From Gallionella sp. UBA6045 (GTDB taxonomy: Bacteria; Pseudomonadota; Gammaproteobacteria; Burkholderiales; Gallionellaceae), in the NCBI GenBank assembly GCA_002429165.1, contig DIYV01000126.1, positions 463 through 15,126 of the forward strand: a DNA stretch of 14,664 nt, in the 5' to 3' direction. Shown one piece after another: positions 6,296 through 14,664 of this stretch (positions are counted from its first letter, which is position 1; each line of letters starts with the position of its first letter). The position numbers were made by a program, and so were the translations under genes. The notes under the pieces were generated by a model. It did not search any database, was not told where the DNA came from, and saw only the letters and a program-made list of their open reading frames with translations.

Positions 6296-8344
6296 ATGAC
6301 CAATCAACTCGCTCTAGAAACCAGCCCTTACCTGCAACAACACGCCGACAACCCGGTCAACTGGTATGCCTGGAATGCCGCCTCGCTGCAATTGGCCCGC
6401 GAACAGGACAAGCCCATCCTGCTGTCGATCGGCTATTCGGCCTGCCACTGGTGCCATGTCATGGCGCACGAATCGTTCGAGGACAAGGAAGTCGCCGCGG
6501 TGATGAACGCGCATTTCATCAACATCAAGGTGGACCGCGAAGAGCGCCCCGACCTCGACCAGATCTACCAGACCGCGCATCATCTGCTGACGCAGCGCAA
6601 CGGCGGCTGGCCGCTGACGATGTTCCTCAGCCCGGACGGTACGCCGTTCTTCGGCGGAACCTATTTTCCGAAGCAGGCGCGCTACAACCTGCCGGCTTTT
6701 CCCGATCTGTTGAAACGGGTCTCGCAGGTATACGCGGAGAACCGCGCGGAACTTGCCGAACAGGGGCACCAATTGATTGCCGCACTTGCCCAGACCGTGC
6801 CCCAATTGAGCCGTGCCGGGATATCGCTGCAGGACAAGCCGCTCGCATTGGCAGTGCAGCAGAATATGGAACATTTCGACAGCGTAAATGGCGGCTTCGG
6901 CAGCGCGCCGAAATTCCTGCATCCGGCAGAACTCGATCTGCTGCTGCGCCGCGGCCATGTGACCGGCGACGAGCAGGCGCGGCACGCGGTGCATTTCACG
7001 CTGCAGCAGATGGCGCATGGCGGTCTGTATGACCAGCTCGGCGGCGGCTTCTGCCGCTACAGCGTGGACGAACGCTGGGACATCCCGCATTTCGAGAAGA
7101 TGCTGTACGACAACGGCCTGCTGCTGGCCCTGTATTGCGACGCGTGGCAAGACAGCTCCGATCCGTTGTTCGCGTTCGTCGTCGAGCAGACCGCCGCATG
7201 GGTGATGCGCGAGATGCAATCCCCGGACGGGGGCTACTACTCCTCGCTGGATGCCGACTCTGAACATGAGGAAGGCAAGTTCTACGTGTGGCAGCGCAAC
7301 GATGCGCGCGCGCTGCTGAGCGCGGAGGAATACGCGGTCGTCCAGCCTTACTACGGCCTGGACAGCACGCCGAACTTCGAAAACCATGCATGGAACCTGC
7401 GCGTCAGCGCATCGCTGGAACAAATCGCCAGGCATTTGGATATCACCCAGGAACGAGCCGGCGCGCTGCTGGATGGCGCCCGGAAAAAATTATTTGCGGC
7501 ACGCGAACAGCGCATCCGCCCGGGGCGCGATGAAAAGATCCTCGGTGCATGGAACGGCCTGATGATCGCCGGCATGGCGCGTGCCGCGCGGGTGTTCGAT
7601 CGTCCCGACTGGCTGCATTCGGCGCAACAGGCGACGGATTTCGTGCGCGAGACCCTGTGGCACGATGGCAAATTATTGGCGACATACAAGGACGGCAAGG
7701 CTCACCTCAACGCCTATCTGGACGATCATGCGTTTTTGCTGAATGCCTTGCTGGAATTGCTGCGGGCAGAATACCGCGGCGCAGACCTGGCCTTTGCCGT
7801 GCAACTCGGCGATGCACTTTTGGCGCGTTTCGAGGACAAGCAGAACGGCGGGTTCTTCTTCACCAGCCACGACCACGAAGCATTGATACAGCGCAACAAG
7901 ATCGGGCCTGACAATGCCACCCCGTCCGGCAACGGCATCGCCGCGCAGGTATTGTTGCGCCTGTCATTGGTCACGGGAGAAATAAAGTATGCGGAATCCG
8001 CCGAACGCTGCCTGAAACTGTTCTTTCCGGCACTGCAACAATCCGCCGCTTACCACAGCAGCCTGTGCACCGCACTCGCGGAATATTTGCAGCCTCCCGC
8101 CTTGCTGGTGTTGCGCGGAACTGCCGGCGAGGCAGACACGTGGCAAAACGCGTTGCGTACACGTTACCTGCCGGACATGATGACGATAACGCCGGCTGAT
8201 GATGTTGCGGATTTGCCCGACGCGCTCGCCAAACCGCGCGGCGATAAAACCACTGCCTGGCTATGCCACGGCACGCAATGCCTGCCGCCGATTACCGATC
8301 TTGGCGAGTTGCTTGCTGCCTTGGGGATCCAGGCAGTTCCTTAG
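6296..8344 (+). CDS. Thioredoxin-fold protein of the YyaL/DUF255 family
   Basis: This 682-residue protein belongs to the family of Bacillus YyaL and animal SPATA20; its substrate is unknown. The N-terminal DUF255 domain (about 1-165) has the family opening LALETSPYLQQHADNPVNW and a thioredoxin-like CHWCH motif at residues 50-54, followed by VDREERPDLD and NGGWPLTMFLSPDG. The rest resembles an alpha/alpha barrel of the N-acylglucosamine 2-epimerase-like kind, with conserved GGFGSAPKF, PHFEKMLYDN, DADSEHEEGKFYVW, ILGAWNGLM and NATPSGN. No signal peptide is seen, so it is probably cytoplasmic. The ATG lies 3 bases after the tesA stop and has no clear ribosome binding site, which suggests translational coupling. 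The TAG overlaps the stop codon of the convergent sppA gene. Confidence 0.92.
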   Translation: MTNQLALETSPYLQQHADNPVNWYAWNAASLQLAREQDKPILLSIGYSACHWCHVMAHESFEDKEVAAVMNAHFINIKVDREERPDLDQIYQTAHHLLTQRNGGWPLTMFLSPDGTPFFGGTYFPKQARYNLPAFPDLLKRVSQVYAENRAELAEQGHQLIAALAQTVPQLSRAGISLQDKPLALAVQQNMEHFDSVNGGFGSAPKFLHPAELDLLLRRGHVTGDEQARHAVHFTLQQMAHGGLYDQLGGGFCRYSVDERWDIPHFEKMLYDNGLLLALYCDAWQDSSDPLFAFVVEQTAAWVMREMQSPDGGYYSSLDADSEHEEGKFYVWQRNDARALLSAEEYAVVQPYYGLDSTPNFENHAWNLRVSASLEQIARHLDITQERAGALLDGARKKLFAAREQRIRPGRDEKILGAWNGLMIAGMARAARVFDRPDWLHSAQQATDFVRETLWHDGKLLATYKDGKAHLNAYLDDHAFLLNALLELLRAEYRGADLAFAVQLGDALLARFEDKQNGGFFFTSHDHEALIQRNKIGPDNATPSGNGIAAQVLLRLSLVTGEIKYAESAERCLKLFFPALQQSAAYHSSLCTALAEYLQPPALLVLRGTAGEADTWQNALRTRYLPDMMTITPADDVADLPDALAKPRGDKTTAWLCHGTQCLPPITDLGELLAALGIQAVP

Positions 8345-9288
8345 TGTAGTGTCACCCCGGTCTGCTCCGAAAAACCAAGCGCGCTCATCACGCCCACGCC
8401 GAAACGTTTTGCAAGACGGTCGGCAAAGTTTTCCCTGACGGTGTAGTCCACGATATCGCTGGCCTTGATCACGTCGCGCGCCACCGACTGCACGGTGCCG
8501 TAACCGTCAGCCAATCCCATTTCCACGCCCCGCTGCCCGTTCCACACCAGCCCGCTGAACGTGTCGGGAGTTACCTTCAGGCGTTTGCCGCGACCCTTCC
8601 TGACCACATCGATGAACTGCTGGTGAATTTCCTCGACCATCTGTGAGGCGTATGCCTTTTGTGAGGGATTGAGCGGAGAGAATGGATCGAGAAAACCCTT
8701 GTTGGCTCCTGCCGTGATCAACCGGCGTTCAACGCCTAACTTCGCCATGGTTCCGGTGAAACCAAAGCCGTCCATCAGCACACCGATGGAGCCGATCAGG
8801 CTGGCCTTGTCCACGAAGATCTTGTCCGCGGCCACCGCCACGTAATAGCCTCCGGAAGCGCAGATGTCGTCGACCACCACATACAGCGGAATCTGCGGAT
8901 ACTGCGCACGCAACCGGAGTATCTCGTCATTGATCTGTCCCGCCTGCACCGGACTGCCGCCGGGACTGTTGATGCGCAGGATCACACCCTTGGTATTCTT
9001 GTCCTTGAACGCGTCCTGCAGACTGGGAATGATATTGTCTGCACTCGCGGAGCTGTCCGATGCAATCACGCCCTGCAGATCCACCAGCGCGGTATGTTTT
9101 CCCGTGCTCAGCGCACCATCGCTTTTGCCTATCCAGCCCATCGAAATGAACAGCAGGATGAACATGAATGCCAGCGTCGCCGTCTTGAAAAATATCCCCC
9201 AGTGCCGGGCGCGGCGCTGTTCCTGCAGGGACGATAACGCCAGCTTTTCCAGCACACCGCGTTCCCAGTTGTTGTTTTGATCCGACAT
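8341..9288 (-). CDS. sppA: Signal peptide peptidase SppA-like, S49 family serine protease
   Basis: This is a 315-residue inner-membrane protease of the short (36-kDa) SppA type, which degrades cleaved signal peptides within the membrane. A cytoplasmic N-terminal stretch is followed by one membrane anchor (about residues 31-53, ending FILLFISMGWIG). The S49 domain follows: INSPGGSPVQAG, the nucleophile Ser145 in ICASGGYY, SLIGSIGV, and Lys197 (ITAGANKGFLDPF) as the likely general base. These positions agree with Ser147/Lys199 of Bacillus SppA. An AAGGAAT ribosome binding site lies 6 bases before the ATG, and the gene starts 21 bases after the HAD gene's stop, so the two form an operon. The TAA overlaps the convergent YyaL-family gene (8341-8344). 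Confidence 0.93.
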   Translation of the reverse strand: MSDQNNNWERGVLEKLALSSLQEQRRARHWGIFFKTATLAFMFILLFISMGWIGKSDGALSTGKHTALVDLQGVIASDSSASADNIIPSLQDAFKDKNTKGVILRINSPGGSPVQAGQINDEILRLRAQYPQIPLYVVVDDICASGGYYVAVAADKIFVDKASLIGSIGVLMDGFGFTGTMAKLGVERRLITAGANKGFLDPFSPLNPSQKAYASQMVEEIHQQFIDVVRKGRGKRLKVTPDTFSGLVWNGQRGVEMGLADGYGTVQSVARDVIKASDIVDYTVRENFADRLAKRFGVGVMSALGFSEQTGVTLH

Positions 9289-9309
9289 CGCAATTCCTTT
9301 ATAAATTTG

Positions 9310-9966
9310 TTAAGCGTTAAGCTTGAACCAGGCTCTTAATTCGGCAAAATCCCCCAGCAGCGCAAGCGGGTTCAATTCCTGCAACTGTTCCGGCGGATGC
9401 GCACCGTGTCCCATCGCCACCGCGTCCACCCCGGCATTTTGCGCCATCTGCACATCGTGGGTGGTATCGCCCACCATCAGGGTGCGCCCGGCACTGACAC
9501 CCAGTTCATCCATCAGTTCAAACAGCATCGCCGGATCCGGTTTGGAAAAGGTCTGGTCCGCGGTGCGCGTCGCGTGAAAATAGCTATTCATCGCGGTGGC
9601 TTCCAGAGCCCTGTCCAGCCCCGCGCGGCTCTTGCCGGTCGCCACGCCCAGTTGATAACCAGCATCGTGCAGCTCCGCTATCGTTTCCCGCGCGCCCGCG
9701 AACAGCGGGATTTCCCTGTCCTGCGCCAGAAAATGATGGCGATAGCGTTCCACCAGATCCGGGCGCATCGCGTCAGGCATGTCGGGCACGGCATAGCGCA
9801 GCGCCTGGTCCAGACCCAGGCCGATCACATGGCGGGCGGTTTCATCGTCGGGAATATTCAAACCCAGGTCGCGGCACGCGGCCTGTATCGAACCCGCGAT
9901 CACCGCGGTTGAGTCCATCACCGTGCCGTCCCAGTCGAACACGATCAAATCGTAGCGTTTACTCAT
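9310..9966 (-). CDS. HAD-superfamily hydrolase, phosphoglycolate-phosphatase-like
   Basis: This 218-residue cytoplasmic phosphatase of HAD subfamily I has all four motifs: motif I FDWDGTVMDS (nucleophile Asp11, acid/base Asp13), motif II at VATGKS, motif III Lys in FSKPDPAM, and motif IV MVGDTTHD. A helical cap sits between motifs I and II. It resembles Gph and the HAD gene often found with rluC and sppA in betaproteobacteria. The true substrate may be phosphoglycolate or another small phosphate ester. A link to the RuBisCO oxygenase by-product is tempting given cbbL 2.3 kb away, but the gene is not in the cbb operon. I chose ATG 9966; GTG at 9969 adds one residue. No clear Shine-Dalgarno is seen. 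It is probably the first gene of an operon with sppA. Confidence 0.88.
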   Translation of the reverse strand: MSKRYDLIVFDWDGTVMDSTAVIAGSIQAACRDLGLNIPDDETARHVIGLGLDQALRYAVPDMPDAMRPDLVERYRHHFLAQDREIPLFAGARETIAELHDAGYQLGVATGKSRAGLDRALEATAMNSYFHATRTADQTFSKPDPAMLFELMDELGVSAGRTLMVGDTTHDVQMAQNAGVDAVAMGHGAHPPEQLQELNPLALLGDFAELRAWFKLNA

Positions 9967-10030
9967 CACATCACTGAAAAAAAAGAAGGCGCGGATATTA
10001 CCACCTTCCAGCTAGCCTCCCAACCTGTGA

Positions 10031-10042
10031 CACAATACGGGC
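10031..10042 (+). promoter_or_regulatory. Candidate -10 element just upstream of rlmM
   Basis: CACAAT (10031-10036) matches the -10 consensus at 4 of 6 positions and lies so close to the ATG that transcription would start at or near it. No Shine-Dalgarno is visible before the ATG. Only a weak -35 (TTCCAG, 10006-10011, 19-base spacer) can be proposed. If real, the rlmM mRNA would be nearly leaderless. Confidence 0.25.
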
Positions 10043-11107
10043 ATGCAAAAACAGACTAAACAAAACTGGCTGTTGTACTGCCGCCCCGGCTTCGAGCAGG
10101 ATTGCGCGCAGGAATCGCTGCGCCAGGCGAAACAACAAAGGCCCATCATCGCCGTAGAGCAACCTGTCATCATCCCCGACAGCGGCTATGTCGTCGTCGC
10201 GCTAAACGGGCAGGCATTGAATTACCGCGAACTGATCTTTGCACGCCAGTTGATCCGCCTGCATCACAGCATTGCAACACTGCCGGAACGCGACCGCCTG
10301 ACACCGATACTGGATGCCATTGCTGCGCTGCCCGGCACATTCGGCACGCTGTGGCTGGAAGTTCCGGACACCAACGAGGGCAAGTTGCTGGCCACCTTTA
10401 CGCGCCGTTTCCAGCCTTTGCTGGAGACGGCATTGCGCGAACAGGGACGCCTGCAGGACGATCCGCGCTCAACCCGTCTGCATGTTTTCTTCCCCGACAA
10501 GAATTCAGTCCTGATCGGCAGCAGCGACCCGCACAACAGCGCCGAAGCGATCATGGGCATCGTTCGCCAATCCATGCCCGCCGAGGCGCCGAGCCGTTCC
10601 ACGATGAAACTGGCCGAGGCGATCGAAGTGTTCATGGATCGCAGCGAGCAGACACGCTTGTTGCGCCAGGGCATGCAGGCGGTGGATCTGGGCGCGGCGC
10701 CCGGCGGCTGGACCTGGCAACTGGTCAAACGCGGCATCCGCGTCACCGCGGTGGACAACGGTCCGATGAAGGGTGTGCTGGCGACTCATCCGCTGGTGCA
10801 GCATCTCAGGCAGGATGGTTTCAAGTACGCGCCGCACAAGGCAGTGGACTGGCTGGTGTGCGACATGGTGGAAAAACCTTCCCGGGTCGCCACGCTGGTC
10901 GGTGCATGGTTTGCGGCAGGCTGGTGCAAACACGCGATCTTCAATCTGAAACTGCCGATGAAACAGCGCTTACCCGCACTCGACAGCGCATTGGGAGGCA
11001 TCCGTAAGCAGCTGGAGGAAGAAGGTATCAATTTCCGCATGATGGCGAAGCAGCTTTACCACGACCGGGAGGAAGTGACGGTGTTCTTGACGAAGACCAA
11101 GGGGTAA
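10043..11107 (+). CDS. rlmM: 23S rRNA 2'-O-ribose methyltransferase RlmM
   Basis: RlmM methylates the ribose of C2498 (E. coli numbering) in 23S rRNA before full 50S assembly, using S-adenosylmethionine. At 354 residues it matches the family (about 360). An N-terminal THUMP-like region (about 1-170) is followed by the segment PSRSTMKLAEAIEVF and a Rossmann-type methyltransferase domain. The SAM-binding motif is DLGAAPGGWTWQL (215-227), followed by AVDNGPM. Asp274 (VCDMVEKPS) and Lys303 (IFNLKLPMKQR) correspond to the catalytic Lys-Asp-Lys-Glu set expected in this fold. The gene stands alone between the divergent HAD gene and the convergent cbbR. No Shine-Dalgarno precedes the ATG; see the candidate -10 element. 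Confidence 0.95.
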   Translation: MQKQTKQNWLLYCRPGFEQDCAQESLRQAKQQRPIIAVEQPVIIPDSGYVVVALNGQALNYRELIFARQLIRLHHSIATLPERDRLTPILDAIAALPGTFGTLWLEVPDTNEGKLLATFTRRFQPLLETALREQGRLQDDPRSTRLHVFFPDKNSVLIGSSDPHNSAEAIMGIVRQSMPAEAPSRSTMKLAEAIEVFMDRSEQTRLLRQGMQAVDLGAAPGGWTWQLVKRGIRVTAVDNGPMKGVLATHPLVQHLRQDGFKYAPHKAVDWLVCDMVEKPSRVATLVGAWFAAGWCKHAIFNLKLPMKQRLPALDSALGGIRKQLEEEGINFRMMAKQLYHDREEVTVFLTKTKG

Positions 11108-11161
11108 GGCCACTACGTTATTATGAACGACAAGCTTTTTGAATATCAGGGAACCTGACCG

Positions 11162-12133
11162 TTAGAGTGCGTCAGCGTTCTTTTTGGCTCCGCGATTCTG
11201 GACAGGAAAACCCGTGATGCCCAGCAAATATTTCTCGCCAAGCAACTTGCTCTCCTTGTGCAGGAATTCAAGAAAGGTCTGGGCAACCACAGACAGCTGC
11301 TTATCCTTCTGATGGGCCAGGTACCAGTGTCGACGGATCGGAAAACCAACCACATCAAGTATTGCCAATGCATCACTACTGTGTTCCAGCGCCAGGGTAT
11401 GCGCAGACAGCACGGCAAGGCCCAGTCCGCCAGCAACTGCCTGCTTGATTGCCTCGTTGCTGCCCAACTCCATCCTGACCTTTAGCTTCAGCCCTCTTTC
11501 ATTGAAAAACTGCTCGGTTGCGATTCGGGTGCCTGATCCCAGCTCGCGCATCAGGAACGGTTCTTCCTCCAAGCGTTTCGGCGGAATCTTTTTTTGGCCA
11601 ACCAGGGGATGGTTTCGTGCAGCCAGCACCACCAGCGGATTCTCCAGGAAAGACTCGAATTCCACATCCATGTGTTCAGGCGGTTGGCCGAGCACGTACA
11701 GATCATCCATGTTGTCGGACATGCGCTGCAACACCCGCTCGCGATTGGTCACCTTGAGCGAGACATCGATGCCGGGATAGCGCTGGCAGAATAGCCCCAG
11801 CAGGCGCGGCACAAAATATTTGGCGGTGGTAATAACGGCCAGACGCAGCTTGCCCGCCTTCACCCCCTTCATATCCGACACCAGCATCTCGAAACGGTCC
11901 AACCCGTCGAAAATATCACGGCAGACCTTGAGTAGTTCGCGCCCAGTATCGGTCAAGTATATTTTTTTGCCGACCTGCTCCAGCAACGGCTGGCCGACGA
12001 TGTCGGTCAACTGTTTGAGCTGGATCGATACCGTCGGCTGGGTGGTGTACAGCTCCTCGGCGGCGCGGGTAAAGCTGAGATTGCGCGCTACAGCCTCGAA
12101 CACCTTCAGCTGGCGCAGTGTTGCATTTTTCAT
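11162..12133 (-). CDS. cbbR: LysR-family regulator CbbR of the Calvin-cycle operon
   Basis: CbbR activates cbb genes in response to metabolic signals such as NADPH or phosphorylated intermediates, binding between itself and the divergent operon. The protein has about 323 residues. Its N-terminal winged helix-turn-helix (about 4-62) reads LRQLKVFEAVARNLSFTRAAEEL, then TQPTVSIQLKQL. The C-terminal part is a LysR substrate-binding domain (about 90-300) with KLRLAVITTAKYFVPRLLG and AVAGGLGLAVLSAHTL. The N-terminus MKNATLRQL and the position opposite cbbL identify CbbR rather than another LysR protein. I chose ATG 12133; an adjacent ATG at 12136 adds one Met. No strong ribosome binding site is seen. 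The gene converges on rlmM, with 54 bases between the stops and no obvious terminator. Confidence 0.93.
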   Translation of the reverse strand: MKNATLRQLKVFEAVARNLSFTRAAEELYTTQPTVSIQLKQLTDIVGQPLLEQVGKKIYLTDTGRELLKVCRDIFDGLDRFEMLVSDMKGVKAGKLRLAVITTAKYFVPRLLGLFCQRYPGIDVSLKVTNRERVLQRMSDNMDDLYVLGQPPEHMDVEFESFLENPLVVLAARNHPLVGQKKIPPKRLEEEPFLMRELGSGTRIATEQFFNERGLKLKVRMELGSNEAIKQAVAGGLGLAVLSAHTLALEHSSDALAILDVVGFPIRRHWYLAHQKDKQLSVVAQTFLEFLHKESKLLGEKYLLGITGFPVQNRGAKKNADAL

Positions 12134-12136
12134 CAT

Positions 12137-13734
<1,598 letters not shown>

Positions 13735-13756
13735 TACATATTAAGGAGAAACGACT

Positions 13757-14191
13757 ATGATGACCAATTCTGGAAACATCGTCACGCAAGGGCAGTTTTC
13801 TTTTCTTCCTCCGCTGACCGATGCGCAAATCACCGCGCAAGTAAAATATGCACTGAGCAAAGGCTGGGCGCTCGGCATTGAATACACTGACGATCCGCAC
13901 CCACGCAATACCTATTGGGAAATGTTTGGCAACCCGATGTTTGACCTGAAAGATCCCGCCGGAATTTTGATGGAGATCAATAACTGCCGTAAGACATTCC
14001 CCAATCACTACATCCGTGTGACCGCATTCAGCGCGATACGCGGGGTTGAGAGTGTGTGCATGTCCTATATCGTCAATCGTCCCAAGAAAGAGCCCGGCTT
14101 TGGCCTGGTGCGTCAGGAAACGGATGGCCGCACAATGCGCTACAGCATCCATTCTTACGCTACGGATAAGCCTGAGGGCGAGCGGTATTGA
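13757..14191 (+). CDS. cbbS: RuBisCO small subunit, Form I red type (IC)
   Basis: This small subunit caps the L8 core and stabilises the L8S8 holoenzyme. It has 144 residues. The family core FSFLPPLTDAQITAQVKYAL, then GWALGIEYTDDPHPRNTYWEM and FDLKDPAGILMEINNCR, is followed by the red-type C-terminal extension (YIVNRPKKEPGFGLVRQE, YSIHSYATDKPEGERY) that forms extra beta strands in the central pore. The first dozen residues (MMTNSGNIVTQG) are a little longer than usual. An AGGAG ribosome binding site lies 8 bases before ATG 13757; ATG 13760 is an alternative start. The gene begins 22 bases after cbbL on the same transcript. Confidence 0.97.
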   Translation: MMTNSGNIVTQGQFSFLPPLTDAQITAQVKYALSKGWALGIEYTDDPHPRNTYWEMFGNPMFDLKDPAGILMEINNCRKTFPNHYIRVTAFSAIRGVESVCMSYIVNRPKKEPGFGLVRQETDGRTMRYSIHSYATDKPEGERY

Positions 14192-14206
14192 GTTGTATTA
14201 AAACTG

Positions 14207-14271
14207 TGTAGGAGTGCAATTTATTGCGCGATTGTCGGGAAAATCATCACCCGATGAATCGGGCTCCTACA
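14207..14271. repeat. REP-like palindromic element between cbbS and cbbX
   Basis: TGTAGGAG (14207-14214) and CTCCTACA (14264-14271) are perfect inverted ends. Inside, CGATTGTCGGG pairs with CCCGATGAATCG around an A-rich loop, and GCAATTTATTGC forms a smaller hairpin. The ends resemble the GTAGGAG...CTCCTAC repetitive palindromes widespread in proteobacterial intergenic DNA. It starts 15 bases after the cbbS stop and may stabilise the cbbLS message 3' end. Confidence 0.7.
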
Positions 14272-14283
14272 AAACCATAGTGG

Positions 14284-14317
14284 AAATGGCGGGCGTAATA
14301 AAGGCCCGCCATTTTTT
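14284..14317 (+). terminator. Strong intrinsic terminator between cbbS and cbbX
   Basis: AAATGGCGGGC (14284-14294) pairs perfectly with GCCCGCCATTT (14304-14314) over 11 bp around a 9-base loop, and a run of six T (14312-14317) follows directly. It should end most transcripts after cbbLS and allow only read-through into cbbX, giving less activase than RuBisCO. Confidence 0.88.
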
Positions 14318-14341
14318 CCCAATCATTAAAGGGAGCTTTCC

Positions 14342-14664
14342 ATGAGCGAAACAGATCCACCGAATGCCATATTGGCGGACGACGCACCAGTCAATCTGGA
14401 AGCTGAATTTGAAGCCTCTAACGTAAAAGATGTGCTCGACAAGTTGGACCGCGAGTTGATCGGCTTAAAGCCGGTTAAAACCCGCATCCGCGAAATCGCG
14501 GCGTTGTTGTTGGTGGATCGGCTGCGCAAACAATTTGCGCTGTCTTCCGAAACCCCCACCCTGCATATGAACTTTACCGGCAACCCCGGTACCGGTAAGA
14601 CTACTGTGGCCATGCGTATGGCCGAAATTTTGCATCGACTGGGCTATGTGCGCGAAGGCCATCT
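14342..14664 (+). CDS. cbbX: RuBisCO activase CbbX (partial, 3' end outside window)
   Basis: CbbX is a hexameric AAA+ ATPase that remodels red-type RuBisCO by transiently pulling on the large-subunit C-terminus, releasing inhibitory sugar phosphates; it is activated by ribulose bisphosphate. The visible 107 residues contain an acidic N-terminus, the family helix [30 protein letters not shown], and the Walker A motif [11 protein letters not shown] (Gly80-Thr88). A GGGAG ribosome binding site lies 6 bases before the ATG. The position downstream of cbbLS is the standard one, but here a REP-like repeat and a terminator separate it from cbbS. About two thirds of the protein lies beyond the window. 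Confidence 0.95.
   Translation, partial: MSETDPPNAILADDAPVNLEAEFEASNVKDVLDKLDRELIGLKPVKTRIREIAALLLVDRLRKQFALSSETPTLHMNFTGNPGTGKTTVAMRMAEILHRLGYVREGH

Noticed and set aside
6314..7435. Minus-strand frame of 373 codons opposite the YyaL-family gene
   Set aside because: It is a shadow of the DUF255 coding frame with no recognisable motifs and no promoter or ribosome binding site.
9310..9966. Assignment of the HAD hydrolase as the cbb-operon phosphoglycolate phosphatase (cbbZ)
   Set aside because: It forms an operon with sppA on the opposite strand, is separated from cbbL by rlmM and cbbR, and matches the common housekeeping HAD gene near sppA; the link is only proximity.

Overview
The window looks like chromosome of a betaproteobacterium, most likely a chemolithoautotroph of the Nitrosomonadales/Gallionellales type. 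The evidence is the conserved tesA/ybbA/ybbP, HAD/sppA and rlmM genes next to a Form IC (red-type) RuBisCO operon with its LysR regulator and the AAA+ activase cbbX. The genus cannot be fixed from sequence reading alone. Coding density is high, and several neighbouring genes overlap by a few bases.

Layout. 1-695: 5' part of rpsB (ribosomal protein S2, minus strand, cut by the window edge), with a good sigma70-type promoter and a structured leader (about 696-856). 975-1202: a small putative lipoprotein frame whose 5' end is now formed by the end of an insertion sequence. 1182-2277: a complete IS30-family element with intact transposase, about 22-bp terminal inverted repeats and a possible 2-bp GC target duplication. 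2278-2545: non-coding DNA holding a mosaic palindromic repeat and a stem-loop. 2546-5682 (minus): ybbP and ybbA, an ABC permease/ATPase pair coupled by a TAATG overlap. 5681-8344 (plus): tesA, an exported GDSL esterase, then a YyaL-type thioredoxin-fold protein (DUF255). 8341-9966 (minus): a HAD phosphatase followed by an sppA-like membrane signal-peptide peptidase. 10043-11107 (plus): rlmM, a 23S rRNA methyltransferase. 11162-12133 (minus): cbbR. 12265-14664 (plus): cbbL, cbbS, a REP-like palindrome, a strong intrinsic terminator, and the start of cbbX.

How the genes work together. CbbR, divergent from cbbL, should control CO2-fixation genes from the shared AT-rich intergenic region. CbbL and CbbS form the Form I L8S8 enzyme, and CbbX removes inhibitory sugar phosphates from red-type RuBisCO. 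The terminator between cbbS and cbbX probably keeps activase levels well below those of the enzyme. TesA, YbbA and YbbP are neighbours in many proteobacteria and are thought to cooperate in handling lipid-like or hydrophobic molecules at the inner membrane and periplasm. Here tesA and ybbA share the bases of their start codons.

I see no clearly new multi-gene system. The most notable points are the IS30 insertion that rebuilt the lipoprotein 5' end, the CATG overlap of two divergent start codons, the leader hairpin of rpsB, the mosaic palindrome downstream of ybbP, and the REP-plus-terminator arrangement inside the RuBisCO operon.
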